DNA of 64,000 nt from Pseudomonas mohnii (GTDB taxonomy: Bacteria; Pseudomonadota; Gammaproteobacteria; Pseudomonadales; Pseudomonadaceae). This document shows, one piece after another, positions 45,821 to 56,166 of the stretch; positions within the stretch are counted from its first letter, which is position 1; every line of letters starts with the position of its first letter. The notes beneath the pieces are model-generated. The model saw only the letters and a program-made list of their open reading frames with translations, was not told the DNA's origin and did not search any database. Made by a program: the position numbers and the translations under genes. The stretch covers positions 5,192,501-5,256,500 of the forward strand of contig NZ_FNRV01000001.1 of the NCBI RefSeq assembly GCF_900105115.1, read 5' to 3'.

Positions 45821-46914
45821 TGTCTGAGCAAGAACTCAAGGCACTGCGCCTGCGCATTGATGCCCTGGACGAAAAGGTCCTGGAGTTGATCAGTGAGCGT
45901 GCGCGCTGCGCCCAGGAAGTCGCGCGAGTAAAGATGGCCTCGCTGGCCGAAGGCGAAGTGCCGGTGTTCTATCGTCCTGAGCGCGAGGCTCAGGTGCTCA
46001 AGCGTGTCATGGAGCGTAACCAGGGGCCGCTGGGTAACGAAGAGATGGCGCGGTTGTTCCGCGAAATCATGTCTTCGTGCCTGGCCCTCGAGCAGCCGCT
46101 GAAAGTGGCCTATCTCGGCCCTGAAGGTACCTTCACCCAGGCGGCTGCCATGAAGCACTTCGGCCATGCCGTGATCAGCAAGCCAATGGCGGCGATCGAT
46201 GAAGTGTTCCGGGAAGTGGCGGCCGGTGCGGTGAACTTTGGCGTGGTCCCGGTGGAGAACTCCACCGAAGGCGCGGTCAACCACACGCTGGACAGCTTCC
46301 TTGAACACGACATGGTGATCTGCGGCGAAGTCGAGCTGCGCATCCACCATCACCTGTTGGTCGGTGAGAACACCAAGACCGACAGCATCAGTCGCATCTA
46401 CTCCCACGCTCAGTCCCTGGCCCAGTGCCGCAAGTGGCTGGACGCCCATTACCCGAATGTCGAACGCGTGGCGGTGTCCAGCAACGCCGAGGCGGCCAAA
46501 CGGGTCAAGGGTGAGTGGAACTCGGCGGCGATTGCCGGTGATATGGCGGCCGGCTTGTACGGGTTGACCCGACTGGCCGAGAAAATCGAAGACCGTCCGG
46601 ATAACTCCACGCGGTTCCTCATGATCGGCAACCAGGAAGTGCCGCCGACTGGCGACGACAAGACCTCGATCATCGTCTCCATGAGCAACAAGCCTGGCGC
46701 GCTTCACGAGTTGCTGGTGCCATTCCACGACAATGGCATCGACCTGACGCGAATCGAGACCCGTCCGTCGCGCAGTGGCAAATGGACCTATGTGTTCTTC
46801 ATCGACTTCGTCGGCCACCACCGTGATCCGCTGATCAAAGGTGTGCTGGAAAAGATCAGTCAGGAAGCAGTGGCACTCAAAGTGCTGGGTTCCTACCCGA
46901 AAGCAGTTCTCTAA
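45820..46914 (+). CDS. pheA: Bifunctional chorismate mutase/prephenate dehydratase
   Basis: A 364-residue P-protein making phenylpyruvate. The chorismate mutase domain is at about 1-90 (LRLRIDALDEKVLELISERARCAQEVARVK), the prephenate dehydratase at 95-275 (VAYLGPEGTFTQAAAMKHFG, STEGAVNHTLD, NSTRFLMIG), and the ACT domain at the C-terminus (NKPGALHELLVPF, then IDLTRIETRPS), where phenylalanine binds for feedback. Coupled to serC upstream and 12 bases before hisC. Confidence 0.96.
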   Translation: MSEQELKALRLRIDALDEKVLELISERARCAQEVARVKMASLAEGEVPVFYRPEREAQVLKRVMERNQGPLGNEEMARLFREIMSSCLALEQPLKVAYLGPEGTFTQAAAMKHFGHAVISKPMAAIDEVFREVAAGAVNFGVVPVENSTEGAVNHTLDSFLEHDMVICGEVELRIHHHLLVGENTKTDSISRIYSHAQSLAQCRKWLDAHYPNVERVAVSSNAEAAKRVKGEWNSAAIAGDMAAGLYGLTRLAEKIEDRPDNSTRFLMIGNQEVPPTGDDKTSIIVSMSNKPGALHELLVPFHDNGIDLTRIETRPSRSGKWTYVFFIDFVGHHRDPLIKGVLEKISQEAVALKVLGSYPKAVL

Positions 46915-46926
46915 GGGCGGTAGCAA

Positions 46927-48039
46927 ATGAGTGGTGATTTCCTAGCTCTGGCGCAGCCGGGCGTGCAACAACTTTCGCCTTACGTTCCGGGCAAGCCCGT
47001 GGACGAACTGGCGCGCGAGCTGGACCTCGATCCGGCCAGCATCGTCAAACTGGCAAGCAACGAAAACCCGCTGGGCGCCAGCCCCAAGGCGCTGGCAGCC
47101 ATCCGCGATGCGCTCGCGGAGCTGACCCGCTACCCGGACGGCAACGGTTTCGCGCTCAAGACCTTGCTGGCCGAGCAGTGCCGCGTCGAGCTGAGTCAAG
47201 TGACCCTGGGCAACGGCTCCAATGACATTCTGGAGCTGGTCGCGCGCGCTTACCTGGCGCCGGGCCTGAATGCGGTGTTCAGCGAGCACGCGTTTGCGGT
47301 CTATCCGATCGTGACCCAGGCTGTCGGCGCCCAGGCCAAAGTGATTCCGGCCAAAGACTGGGGGCATGATCTGCCGGCCATGTTGGCAGCGATCGACGCC
47401 AACACCCGCGTTGTGTTCATCGCCAACCCGAACAACCCGACCGGAACCTGGTTCGACACCGAGGCGCTGGACGAATTTCTGCAAGACGTGCCGGAGCACG
47501 TGCTGGTCGTGCTGGACGAGGCCTACATCGAGTACGCCGAAGGCAGCGATCTGCCGGACGGCCTGGATTTCCTGGCGGCTTACCCGAACCTGCTGGTTTC
47601 GCGGACTTTCTCCAAGGCTTATGGCCTGGCGGCGCTGCGCGTCGGCTATGGCTTGTCCACCGCGGTGGTCGCCGATGTGCTGAACCGTGTGCGCCAGCCG
47701 TTCAACGTCAACAGCCTGGCCCTGGCTGCTGCTTGCGCCGCCCTGCAAGACGCCGAGTACCTGGCCGAAAGTCGTCGACTCAATGAGACCGGCATGCAGC
47801 AGCTGGAAGCGGGCTTCCGCGATCTGGGGCTGAGCTGGATTCCCTCCAAGGGCAATTTCATTTGTGTCGATCTCGGTCGAGTGGCGGCCCCGGTTTTCCA
47901 GGGGTTGCTGCGTGAAGGTGTGATCGTGCGTCCGGTGGCTAACTACGGCATGCCGAATCACTTGCGCGTCACCATCGGTCTGCCGGCTGAAAACAGCCGC
48001 TTCCTCGAGGCGCTGGCCAAGGTTCTGGCTCGTGGTTGA
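46927..48039 (+). CDS. hisC: Histidinol-phosphate/aromatic aminotransferase HisC
   Basis: A 370-residue class-I PLP aminotransferase with NENPLGASPKA, TLGNGSNDILEL, FIANPNNPTGTW and the PLP-lysine segment SRTFSKAYGLAALRVGYG. Placed between pheA and tyrA/aroA, it probably also transaminates prephenate or aromatic keto acids, as this second HisC copy is thought to do in Pseudomonas. A GGGCGG site precedes the ATG. Its last codons overlap the GTG of tyrA/aroA by 8 bases. Confidence 0.92.
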   Translation: MSGDFLALAQPGVQQLSPYVPGKPVDELARELDLDPASIVKLASNENPLGASPKALAAIRDALAELTRYPDGNGFALKTLLAEQCRVELSQVTLGNGSNDILELVARAYLAPGLNAVFSEHAFAVYPIVTQAVGAQAKVIPAKDWGHDLPAMLAAIDANTRVVFIANPNNPTGTWFDTEALDEFLQDVPEHVLVVLDEAYIEYAEGSDLPDGLDFLAAYPNLLVSRTFSKAYGLAALRVGYGLSTAVVADVLNRVRQPFNVNSLALAAACAALQDAEYLAESRRLNETGMQQLEAGFRDLGLSWIPSKGNFICVDLGRVAAPVFQGLLREGVIVRPVANYGMPNHLRVTIGLPAENSRFLEALAKVLARG

Positions 48040-50275
48040 TGTCACTGCGCTGCCATCTGCCGAACCTGTGATCGGGCGCCTGGTGGTGGTCGGCCTGGGG
48101 TTGATCGGCGGTTCGTTTGCCAAGGGCTTGCGTGAAAGCGGCCTGTGCCGAGAAGTGGTCGGTGTCGATCTCGATCCGCAATCGCGCAAGCTGGCGGTTG
48201 AGTTGGGTGTGGTGGATCGTTGCGAAGATGACCTGGCACTGGCCTGCCAAGGCGCGGACGTTATTCAGTTGGCGGTGCCGATCCTCGCCATGGAAAAACT
48301 GCTCGCCCGACTGGCTGAGATGAAGCTGGGGTCGGCGATCCTGACCGACGTCGGCAGCGCCAAGGGCAATGTGGTGCGAGCCGCGACCGAAGCATTTGGC
48401 GGTATGCCGCCGCGTTTCGTTCCAGGGCATCCGATAGCCGGTTCCGAGCAGAGCGGGGTGGAAGCCTCCAATGCCGAGTTGTTTCGACGCCACAAGGTGA
48501 TTCTGACGCCGCTGGATCAGACCGATCCGGCAGCGCTGGCGGTGGTCGACCGTTTGTGGCGGGAATTGGGTGCCGATGTCGAGCACATGCAGGTCGAGCG
48601 CCACGACGAAGTGTTGGCGGCGACCAGTCATCTGCCGCACTTGCTGGCATTCGGTTTGGTCGACTCGTTGGCCAAGCGCAATGAAAATCTTGAGATCTTC
48701 CGCTACGCTGCGGGCGGTTTCCGCGATTTCACAAGAATCGCCGGGAGCGACCCGGTCATGTGGCACGACATCTTCCTCGCCAACCGGGAAGCTGTCCTGC
48801 GCACACTCGATACATTTCGCAGCGACCTCGACGCCTTGCGCGACGCGGTCGATGCAGGGGATGGGCACCAATTGTTGGGCGTATTCACTCGCGCCCGGGT
48901 TGCCCGCGAGCATTTCAGTAAAATCCTGGCCCGTCGGGCCTATGTGGACGCTATGAATTCCAACGATCTGATTTTCCTGGCTCAACCTGGTGGCCGCCTG
49001 TCCGGTCGGATTCGCGTACCAGGTGACAAATCGATTTCCCACCGTTCGATCATGCTGGGCTCCTTGGCCGAAGGCGTGACCGAAGTGGAAGGTTTCCTCG
49101 AGGGCGAAGACGCCCTGGCGACCCTTCAGGCTTTCCGTGACATGGGTGTCGTGATCGAGGGGCCGCACCACGGCCGCGTGACCATTCACGGCGTCGGCCT
49201 GCATGGTCTGAAGCCGGCGCCTGGTCCGATCTATCTGGGTAACTCCGGTACTTCGATGCGTCTGTTGTCCGGCCTGCTGGCTGCGCAAGATTTCGACAGC
49301 ACCCTGACCGGCGACGCCTCGCTGTCCAAGCGTCCGATGAATCGCGTGGCCAATCCGCTGCGTGAAATGGGCGCTGTGATCGAGACCGCTGCTGAAGGTC
49401 GCCCACCGATGATCATTCGTGGTGGTCACAAACTTAAAGGCCTGACTTACACCATGCCGATGGCCAGTGCTCAGGTGAAGTCCTGTCTGCTGCTGGCGGG
49501 TCTGTACGCGGAAGGCAAGACCACCGTTACCGAGCCTGCGCCGACCCGTGACCACACCGAGCGCATGCTGCGTGGTTTCGGCTATCCGGTGACCGTCAAT
49601 GGCGCGACTGCATCGGTGGAGTCCGGCAACAAGCTGACCGCCACCCACATCGAAGTACCCGGTGATATCTCCTCGTCGGCGTTTTTCCTGGTGGCGGCTT
49701 CGATCGCCGAAGGTTCCGAGCTGGTGCTCGAGCATGTCGGCATCAATCCTACCCGTACCGGCGTGATCGACATCCTGCGTTTGATGGGCGCCGACATCAC
49801 CCTGGAAAACCAGCGTGAAGTGGGCGGCGAGCCAGTAGCTGACCTGCGCGTACGTGCAGCTAAACTCAAAGGTATCGAGATTCCGGAAGCGCTGGTTCCA
49901 TTGGCCATCGACGAATTTCCGGTGCTCTTCGTGGCGGCCGCCTGCGCTGAAGGGCGCACCGTGCTGCGCGGCGCCGAAGAGCTACGGGTGAAGGAGTCGG
50001 ACCGCATTCAGGTCATGGCCGATGGCTTGCTGGCGCTGGGCGTCAAGTGCGAACCGACCCCGGACGGCATCATCATCGATGGCGGCCAGATCGGCGGCGG
50101 CGAAGTGCACGGTCACGGCGATCACCGGATTGCCATGGCCTTTAGTGTTGCCTCGCTGCGTGCCAGTGCGCCCATCCGCATCCATGATTGCGCCAACGTC
50201 GCGACGTCGTTCCCCAACTTCCTCGCGCTGTGCGCACAGGTCGGCATCCGCGTTGCCCAAGAGGCCCAGTCGTGA
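48032..50275 (+). CDS. Fused prephenate dehydrogenase / EPSP synthase
   Basis: A 747-residue fusion of two aromatic pathway enzymes. The N-terminal 300 residues are TyrA-like, with the NAD motif [15 protein letters not shown] and the [15 protein letters not shown] segment. From about 310 to the end lies Aro[42 protein letters not shown] and [13 protein letters not shown], the shikimate-3-phosphate and PEP site residues. The GTG start is uncertain by a few codons (another GTG at 48068). The fusion is a known trait of Pseudomonas, so the length is normal. Its stop overlaps the cmk start. Confidence 0.94.
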   Translation: MVDVTALPSAEPVIGRLVVVGLGLIGGSFAKGLRESGLCREVVGVDLDPQSRKLAVELGVVDRCEDDLALACQGADVIQLAVPILAMEKLLARLAEMKLGSAILTDVGSAKGNVVRAATEAFGGMPPRFVPGHPIAGSEQSGVEASNAELFRRHKVILTPLDQTDPAALAVVDRLWRELGADVEHMQVERHDEVLAATSHLPHLLAFGLVDSLAKRNENLEIFRYAAGGFRDFTRIAGSDPVMWHDIFLANREAVLRTLDTFRSDLDALRDAVDAGDGHQLLGVFTRARVAREHFSKILARRAYVDAMNSNDLIFLAQPGGRLSGRIRVPGDKSISHRSIMLGSLAEGVTEVEGFLEGEDALATLQAFRDMGVVIEGPHHGRVTIHGVGLHGLKPAPGPIYLGNSGTSMRLLSGLLAAQDFDSTLTGDASLSKRPMNRVANPLREMGAVIETAAEGRPPMIIRGGHKLKGLTYTMPMASAQVKSCLLLAGLYAEGKTTVTEPAPTRDHTERMLRGFGYPVTVNGATASVESGNKLTATHIEVPGDISSSAFFLVAASIAEGSELVLEHVGINPTRTGVIDILRLMGADITLENQREVGGEPVADLRVRAAKLKGIEIPEALVPLAIDEFPVLFVAAACAEGRTVLRGAEELRVKESDRIQVMADGLLALGVKCEPTPDGIIIDGGQIGGGEVHGHGDHRIAMAFSVASLRASAPIRIHDCANVATSFPNFLALCAQVGIRVAQEAQS

Positions 50276-50961
50276 ACAGCATTGCACCGGTCATCACCAT
50301 TGATGGGCCTAGCGGCTCCGGAAAAGGCACCGTCGCCGGGATACTGGCCAAACGCCTTGGCTGGAATCTGCTGGATTCCGGTGCGCTGTACCGTTTGCTG
50401 GCCTTCGCTGCGCATAACCACGGCGTTGACCTGACCAATGAAGAATTGCTGAAAAAACTCGCCGCTCATCTGGATGTGCAATTCATTGCGGCGACCGACG
50501 GTCAGTTGCAGCGCATCATTCTGGAAGGTGACGAAGTCAGCGATGTGATCCGTACGGAGAGTGTCGGGTCCGGTGCCTCCCAGGTGGCTGCATTGCCCGC
50601 GGTTCGCGAAGCATTGTTGCAGCGCCAGCGCGCATTCCTGGAAGCGCCGGGTCTGGTGGCCGACGGTCGAGACATGGGTACGGTGGTATTTCCGGATGCA
50701 CCGCTGAAGATTTTCCTGACCGCCAGTGCCGAGGAGCGTGCGCGCCGTCGATACTTGCAGTTGAAGGGCAAAGTCGATGGTGTTAGTCTGTCGAGTCTGC
50801 TAGATGAGATACGTGCACGCGATGAGCGTGACACCCAGCGAGCGGTAGCCCCGCTCAAGCCGGCGGCTGACGCCATTCAGCTGGATTCCACGGAATTGTC
50901 CATCGATCAGGTGCTGGAACGCATCATGAGCGAGATCGCCATTCGCGATATCGCCGGGTGA
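50272..50961 (+). CDS. cmk: Cytidylate kinase
   Basis: A 229-residue kinase phosphorylating CMP and dCMP. It begins at GTG (overlapping the preceding TGA), giving [23 protein letters not shown] with the P-loop at about 11-19. The NMP-binding segments [13 protein letters not shown] and [13 protein letters not shown] are present, as is the lid-like [11 protein letters not shown]. Usual length. It closes the serC-cmk run and is followed by a terminator-like hairpin before rpsA. Confidence 0.95.
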   Translation: MNSIAPVITIDGPSGSGKGTVAGILAKRLGWNLLDSGALYRLLAFAAHNHGVDLTNEELLKKLAAHLDVQFIAATDGQLQRIILEGDEVSDVIRTESVGSGASQVAALPAVREALLQRQRAFLEAPGLVADGRDMGTVVFPDAPLKIFLTASAEERARRRYLQLKGKVDGVSLSSLLDEIRARDERDTQRAVAPLKPAADAIQLDSTELSIDQVLERIMSEIAIRDIAG

Positions 50962-50963
50962 CC

Positions 50964-51008
50964 AAGAAGGCCGCGGGGGACCAGTCATAGTCCTGCGGCG
51001 CTTCTTTT
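50964..51008 (+). terminator. Terminator-like hairpin between cmk and rpsA
   Basis: AAGAAG pairs with CTTCTT, then CCGC with GCGG, with a one-base bulge and a run of Ts at the end. It may end or attenuate the cmk transcript before the strong rpsA gene. Confidence 0.6.
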
Positions 51009-51080
51009 AAATGAAACTAACCCACATCGTCTGGGGTGTGGAGATGGGCGTATTCTTCGCCCTCATCAACAGGAATTAAA

Positions 51081-52775
51081 ATGAGCGAAAGCTTTGCGGA
51101 ACTCTTTGAAGAAAGCCTAAAAACCCTGAACCTTCAGGCAGGCTCCATCATCACCGGTGTTATCGTTGATATCGATTACCAAGCTCGCTGGGTAACCGTT
51201 CACGCTGGCCTGAAGTCTGAAGCACTCATCCCGCTTGAGCAGTTCTACAACGACGCTGGCGAACTGAACATCAACGTCGGTGACGAAGTTCACGTTGCTC
51301 TGGACTCGGTTGAAGACGGCTTTGGTGAAACCAAGCTGTCCCGTGAAAAAGCCAAGCGCGCTGAATGCTGGATTGTTCTGGAAGCAGCCTTCGCAGCCGA
51401 AGAAGTGGTCAAGGGCGTTATCAACGGTAAGGTTAAAGGCGGCTTCACAGTCGACGTTAACGGCATCCGTGCGTTCCTGCCAGGTTCTCTGGTTGACGTC
51501 CGTCCAGTGCGCGACACCACGCACCTGGAAGGCAAAGAGCTGGAATTCAAGGTCATCAAGCTGGACCAGAAGCGCAACAACGTTGTCGTTTCCCGTCGCA
51601 GCGTCCTCGAAGCCGAGAACTCCGCCGAGCGTGAAGCTCTGCTGGAATCCCTGCAGGAAGGCCAGCAAGTCAAAGGTATCGTCAAGAACCTCACCGATTA
51701 CGGCGCATTCGTCGATCTGGGTGGCGTCGATGGCCTGCTGCACATTACCGACATGGCTTGGAAGCGTATCAAGCATCCTTCTGAAATCGTCAACGTTGGC
51801 GACGAGATCGATGTCAAGGTTCTGAAATACGATCGCGAGCGCAATCGTGTTTCCCTGGGCCTCAAGCAACTGGGCGAAGATCCATGGGTTGCTATCAAAG
51901 CCCGTTACCCAGAAAGCACTCGCGTCACCGCTCGTGTAACCAACCTGACCGACTACGGCTGCTTCGCTGAGCTGGAAGAAGGCGTTGAAGGTCTGGTACA
52001 CGTTTCCGAAATGGACTGGACCAACAAGAACATCCACCCTTCGAAAGTCGTACAAGTCGGCGACGAAGTGGAAGTTATGGTTCTGGACATCGACGAAGAG
52101 CGTCGTCGTATCTCCCTGGGCATCAAGCAGTGCAAATCTAACCCATGGGAAGATTTCTCTGGCCAGTTCAACAAGGGCGATAAAATCTCCGGCACCATCA
52201 AGTCGATCACCGATTTCGGTATCTTCATTGGTCTGGACGGCGGCATCGACGGCCTGGTTCACCTGTCCGACATCTCCTGGAACGAAGTGGGCGAAGAAGC
52301 CGTACGCCGCTTCAAGAAAGGCGACGAGCTGGACACCGTTATCCTGTCGGTTGACCCAGAGCGCGAGCGCATCTCCCTGGGTATCAAGCAGCTGGAAAGC
52401 GATCCGTTCTCCGAGTACGTTCAAGAGAACGACAAAGGCGCAATCGTTAAGGGCATCGTGAAAGAAGTTGACGCCAAAGGCGCCATCATCACTCTGGCCG
52501 ACGATATCGAAGCGACTCTGAAAGCCTCCGAAATCAGCCGTGACCGCGTTGAAGACGCGCGCAACGTTCTGAAAGAAGGCGAAGAAGTAGAAGCCAAGAT
52601 CATCAGCGTTGATCGTAAGAGCCGCGTAATCCAGCTCTCGATCAAGTCGAAAGACGTTGAAGACGAGAAAGAAGCTATCCAGAGCCTGCGCGACAAGCCA
52701 GCAGCTACGGATGCTCCAGTAGCCACCACTCTGGGTGACCTGCTGCGTGCTGCACAAGCGGAAAAACAGAACTAA
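51081..52775 (+). CDS. rpsA: 30S ribosomal protein S1
   Basis: A 564-residue ribosomal protein with six S1 (OB-fold) RNA-binding repeats, the third to fifth being the clearest ([74 protein letters not shown]). It brings mRNA to the ribosome and unfolds structured leaders. ATG follows AGGAATTAAA. A 5-base-pair hairpin (GGGCG/CGCCC at 51046-51062) lies just upstream of the ribosome site, where S1 represses its own translation in other bacteria. Confidence 0.98.
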   Translation: MSESFAELFEESLKTLNLQAGSIITGVIVDIDYQARWVTVHAGLKSEALIPLEQFYNDAGELNINVGDEVHVALDSVEDGFGETKLSREKAKRAECWIVLEAAFAAEEVVKGVINGKVKGGFTVDVNGIRAFLPGSLVDVRPVRDTTHLEGKELEFKVIKLDQKRNNVVVSRRSVLEAENSAEREALLESLQEGQQVKGIVKNLTDYGAFVDLGGVDGLLHITDMAWKRIKHPSEIVNVGDEIDVKVLKYDRERNRVSLGLKQLGEDPWVAIKARYPESTRVTARVTNLTDYGCFAELEEGVEGLVHVSEMDWTNKNIHPSKVVQVGDEVEVMVLDIDEERRRISLGIKQCKSNPWEDFSGQFNKGDKISGTIKSITDFGIFIGLDGGIDGLVHLSDISWNEVGEEAVRRFKKGDELDTVILSVDPERERISLGIKQLESDPFSEYVQENDKGAIVKGIVKEVDAKGAIITLADDIEATLKASEISRDRVEDARNVLKEGEEVEAKIISVDRKSRVIQLSIKSKDVEDEKEAIQSLRDKPAATDAPVATTLGDLLRAAQAEKQN

Positions 52776-52790
52776 GTTCTGACTTTCTGT

Positions 52791-52820
52791 AAAAAAGGGC
52801 GACTTCGGTCGCCCTTTTTT
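52791..52820 (+). terminator. Strong rho-independent terminator after rpsA
   Basis: GGGCGAC and GTCGCCC form a perfect stem capped by a TTCG tetraloop, with A and T runs on either side. Confidence 0.92.
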
Positions 52821-52980
52821 GTGCCTGGAATTTACCAGGGGTGATGGCTGTGTGGGTCGGGGGGAAACCAATGTGGCCAACAGCTGTCTCTTTCTTTAAT
52901 CGGATCAATCGTTTATTTGCAGCTAGTCTTTAGACTGAGTCGAACGACAGTCGGGCAGGGTGCCTGGCATAAGGAAGTGA

Positions 52981-53259
52981 ATGAACAAGCTCATTGTCGC
53001 AATAGCAATTCTGACATTGGCGGGTTGTACGACTAACGCCAAGACTCGCGCTGTGCGTGGGGTCAGTGGTATTGAGATTGATTGTTCGGGATTGGGCTCG
53101 GGGTGGGACAAGTGTCATAAGCGAGCGGCCAAGGAGTGCAAGGCAGCAGGCTATAAGGTTGTGGCCAGGTCCGATGATGTCAAGGAAGAAGATGAGTTTC
53201 CCTTTGGCTTCAATCCGGCGGGTTATCTGACTCGCACCATGCTGGTCATCTGCAGATGA
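52981..53259 (+). CDS. Small putative lipoprotein
   Basis: A 92-residue protein with a lipoprotein signal: a short hydrophobic start MNKLIVAIAILTLAGC, lipobox LAGC with Cys at 16. The mature part contains four Cys (in IDCSGLGSGWDKCHKRAAKEC and the final VICR), which could form two disulfides in the periplasm. No domain family is recognised. ATAAGGAAGTG gives a good ribosome site. It is monocistronic between the rpsA terminator and ihfB. Confidence 0.75.
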   Translation: MNKLIVAIAILTLAGCTTNAKTRAVRGVSGIEIDCSGLGSGWDKCHKRAAKECKAAGYKVVARSDDVKEEDEFPFGFNPAGYLTRTMLVICR

Positions 53260-53409
53260 GCGTGCGACGGCGTGTAAGTGTGGCAATGCCCTGAAATCGG
53301 GAATTTGTAGTGGGTGGGGGGATGTTAAAATTCGGACTGTTCAAAATCATCCGGGCGTGCTAAAACCTTTGAAGCGCTGATCTAGCTGCTTGAAAAAGAA
53401 GGGAAAAAT

Positions 53410-53706
53410 ATGACGAAGTCGGAGTTGATCGAACGAATTGTCACCCATCAAGGGCTGCTCTCATCGAAGGATGTGGAGCTGGCTATCAAGACCATGCTTG
53501 AGCAAATGTCCCAATGTCTGGCCACGGGGGATCGTATCGAGATCCGTGGTTTTGGCAGCTTCTCCCTACACTACCGCGCGCCGCGAGTAGGTCGCAATCC
53601 AAAAACCGGTCAGTCCGTCAGCCTCGACGGCAAGTTCGTTCCGCATTTCAAGCCGGGAAAAGAATTGCGTGATCGTGTAAACGAGGATGAAGAGGAAGTC
53701 CTTTGA
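53410..53706 (+). CDS. ihfB: Integration host factor subunit beta
   Basis: A 98-residue DNA-bending protein of the HU/IHF family. It has [11 protein letters not shown], the helical dimer core, [25 protein letters not shown] with the Pro-tipped arm that intercalates DNA, and a short acidic end. It pairs with IhfA and helps recombination, replication and sigma-54 promoters. It begins after AAGAAGGGAAAAAT. lapA follows 27 bases later. Confidence 0.97.
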   Translation: MTKSELIERIVTHQGLLSSKDVELAIKTMLEQMSQCLATGDRIEIRGFGSFSLHYRAPRVGRNPKTGQSVSLDGKFVPHFKPGKELRDRVNEDEEEVL

Positions 53707-53733
53707 CTGTCGTCGCTCCTCAAGGAGTCGCTC

Positions 53734-53973
53734 ATGCGTAATTTAAAAAGAGTGCTTCTTGGTATCTTCATACTGTTGCTGGTGCTGGCGATCCTGGCCT
53801 TCGTACTCGAAAACCAGCAATCGGTGTCACTGCTGTTTCTAGGCTGGGCTGGACCGGAGTTGCCGGTCTCTCTGATGATGGTTATCGCACTATTGATCGG
53901 CATGGTAGTCGGGCCGCTGCTAAGCTGGTTCCTGGGGCGATCTTTCAGAGCTTCGCGCAAGCGACTTGTCTGA
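53734..53973 (+). CDS. LapA/DUF1049 domain membrane protein
   Basis: A 79-residue inner-membrane protein with two membrane helices (residues about 8-28 and 42-66) and a basic tail (RASRKRLV). The sequence around FVLENQQSVSLLFLGW is the family hallmark. E. coli LapA affects lipopolysaccharide assembly with LapB; no lapB follows here. It is probably co-transcribed with ihfB and stands at the left edge of the O-antigen region. Confidence 0.88.
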   Translation: MRNLKRVLLGIFILLLVLAILAFVLENQQSVSLLFLGWAGPELPVSLMMVIALLIGMVVGPLLSWFLGRSFRASRKRLV

Positions 53974-54051
53974 TTGCGACGAGCAGGAGATATCTGTCGA
54001 ATTTGCGCCACTGCTTGTCTATATCCATTAGTAAACCGTTCATTAAACTGT

Positions 54052-54083
54052 AAAATGCTTGCCTTGTTCGATAGTGGCATTTT
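54052..54083. repeat. Inverted repeat in the O-antigen leader
   Basis: AAAATGC and GCATTTT flank 18 bases in the AT-rich gap before rmlB. It could be an operator or part of a leader; no consensus regulator site is recognised. Confidence 0.35.
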
Positions 54084-54199
54084 CCAACGTCGAGTCGGAA
54101 CAGTGCTAACAGAGGCCTCAAGTTTTATGGCTTTTGTATTCATGGATTAGACAGTGTTCGGAAGGCGGCTCTGTCAGTAACTCAAGGGTATGGTCTCGC

Positions 54200-55276
54200 G
54201 TGAAAATTCTAGTAACCGGCGGTGCCGGATTTATCGGCTCGGCAGTCATTCGGCACATCATTTGCGGCACGTCTGATTCTGTCGTTAACGTCGATAAGCT
54301 GACTTATGCCGGTAATCTTGAGTCTTTGGCTGAAGTCAGCCAGAACTCACGTTACGTGTTCGAGCGTGTCGACATCTGTGACCGTGATCAGATTGATCGC
54401 GTGCTGCGTGAACATCAACCGGATGCCATCATGCACCTGGCCGCAGAATCCCACGTTGATCGGTCGATATCCGGGCCGTCTGAATTTATCCAGACCAACA
54501 TCATTGGCACCTACACCCTGTTGGAGGCGGCGCGCCAGTACTGGGCCTCGCTGGATGAGGTGCGCAAGGCCAGCTTCCGATTCCATCATATTTCGACTGA
54601 TGAGGTTTACGGAGACCTTGACGGTCCGGAAGACCTTTTCACCGAAACAACCCCATATCAGCCAAGCTCACCCTATTCGGCCAGCAAGGCTAGCTCAGAT
54701 CATTTGGTTCGCGCTTGGGCCCGCACTTATGGCCTGCCGACCCTGGTCACCAACTGTTCTAACAATTACGGGCCATGCCACTTCCCCGAGAAATTGATAC
54801 CCCTGATCATTCTCAACGCATTGGAAGGCAAGCCGTTGCCGGTCTATGGCAAAGGTGATCAGGTTCGCGACTGGCTCTACGTCGAAGATCATGCCCGGGC
54901 ACTCTACAAGGTGGTGACTGAGGGTGTTGTCGGTGAGACTTACAATATCGGCGGCCATAACGAGAAACAGAACATCGAAGTAGTGCACGCCCTTTGCGCG
55001 CTGCTAGACGAGCTGTGTCCTGACTCCGCTTATCGCCCCCATGCGAGTCTGATTACTTATGTTCAGGATCGACCTGGGCACGACCAGCGTTACGCCATTG
55101 ATGCCAGCAAAATTCAGCGTGAGCTGGGCTGGGCTCCGGAAGAAACCTTCGAAACCGGTATTCGCAAGACCGTCGAGTGGTACCTCAATAACGCTGAATG
55201 GGTCGCCCACGTGAAGAGCGGCAGCTATCAGCAGTGGATCGACCAAAATTACGCGGATCGCTCGAACAAGGCATGA
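54200..55276 (+). CDS. rfbB: dTDP-glucose 4,6-dehydratase
   Basis: A 358-residue SDR enzyme making dTDP-4-keto-6-deoxyglucose, precursor of dTDP-rhamnose and of amino-deoxysugars. It has [41 protein letters not shown] and [14 protein letters not shown] (YxxxK). The start is GTG, since the frame's earlier ATG gives a non-family N-terminus. rfbD overlaps it by ATGA. First of the O-antigen sugar genes; base composition is a little lower in GC than in the core genes. Confidence 0.95.
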   Translation: MKILVTGGAGFIGSAVIRHIICGTSDSVVNVDKLTYAGNLESLAEVSQNSRYVFERVDICDRDQIDRVLREHQPDAIMHLAAESHVDRSISGPSEFIQTNIIGTYTLLEAARQYWASLDEVRKASFRFHHISTDEVYGDLDGPEDLFTETTPYQPSSPYSASKASSDHLVRAWARTYGLPTLVTNCSNNYGPCHFPEKLIPLIILNALEGKPLPVYGKGDQVRDWLYVEDHARALYKVVTEGVVGETYNIGGHNEKQNIEVVHALCALLDELCPDSAYRPHASLITYVQDRPGHDQRYAIDASKIQRELGWAPEETFETGIRKTVEWYLNNAEWVAHVKSGSYQQWIDQNYADRSNKA

Positions 55277-56166
55277 AAATCCTTCTGCTGGGTAAGAATG
55301 GACAGGTAGGTTGGGAGCTGCAGCGCTCCCTCGAACCGTTAGGTGAGCTGATTGCACTGGATCGTCAGCCTGTTGACGGGTTGTGCGGCGACTTGTCCGA
55401 TCTAGATGCTTTACGCGCGACGATCCGCCAGATCAAGCCTGATGTCATCGTCAACGCAGCGGCCTACACCGCAGTCGACAAGGCTGAATCAGACACCAAG
55501 CTGGCCTTCCTTGTGAACGGCCAGGCGGTCCAGATGCTGGCCGAAGAAGCAGCCACTCTCAATGCCTGGCTGGTTCACTATTCAACCGACTACGTCTTCA
55601 GTGGTAGCGGTTCTGTGCCGTGGCTGGAGACGGATGCTGTCGGCCCGGTGAATCAGTACGGTGCGAGCAAGCTGGCAGGTGAGCGAGCAATCCATGCATC
55701 GGGCTGCAGGCATTTGATCCTCCGCACGAGCTGGGTCTACGGTGCGCGCGGCAACAACTTTGCCAAGACGATGCTGCGTCTGGCGAAAGACAGGGATACG
55801 CTGAATGTTATTGCAGATCAGATCGGAGCCCCGACAGGGGCTGATTTGATAGCTGATGTTACCGCTCTGGCCATTCGGCAGGCGCTGCAGCAGCCCGAAC
55901 TTTCAGGTTTGTATCACCTGGCAGCCAGTGGTGAAGTGTCCTGGCACGGCTATGCAAGCCATGTGATTGCATTCGCCCAGGCCAATGGCGAGCAACTTGC
56001 CGTAACAGCAGTCAATCCAATCGACACGACTGCTTACCCGACACCTGCCCAACGACCGCTGAACTCGCGTCTAAATACTCAGAAGTTACGCGAAAATTTT
56101 TCTTTACACTTGCCGGATTGGCAAAGTGGTGTAAATCGAATGCTTAGGGAAGTTCTAAACAAATGA
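55273..56166 (+). CDS. rfbD: dTDP-4-dehydrorhamnose reductase
   Basis: A 297-residue enzyme for the last step to dTDP-L-rhamnose. It has [40 protein letters not shown] and [12 protein letters not shown]. It overlaps rfbB (ATGA) and rfbA (ATGA), so the three are translationally coupled. Its substrate requires the RmlC epimerase, which is not encoded in this operon. Confidence 0.94.
   Translation: MKILLLGKNGQVGWELQRSLEPLGELIALDRQPVDGLCGDLSDLDALRATIRQIKPDVIVNAAAYTAVDKAESDTKLAFLVNGQAVQMLAEEAATLNAWLVHYSTDYVFSGSGSVPWLETDAVGPVNQYGASKLAGERAIHASGCRHLILRTSWVYGARGNNFAKTMLRLAKDRDTLNVIADQIGAPTGADLIADVTALAIRQALQQPELSGLYHLAASGEVSWHGYASHVIAFAQANGEQLAVTAVNPIDTTAYPTPAQRPLNSRLNTQKLRENFSLHLPDWQSGVNRMLREVLNK

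Noticed and set aside
47969..49735. A 588-codon open frame antisense to tyrA/aroA
   Set aside because: Codon-bias shadow of a secure gene, with no ribosome site or domain.
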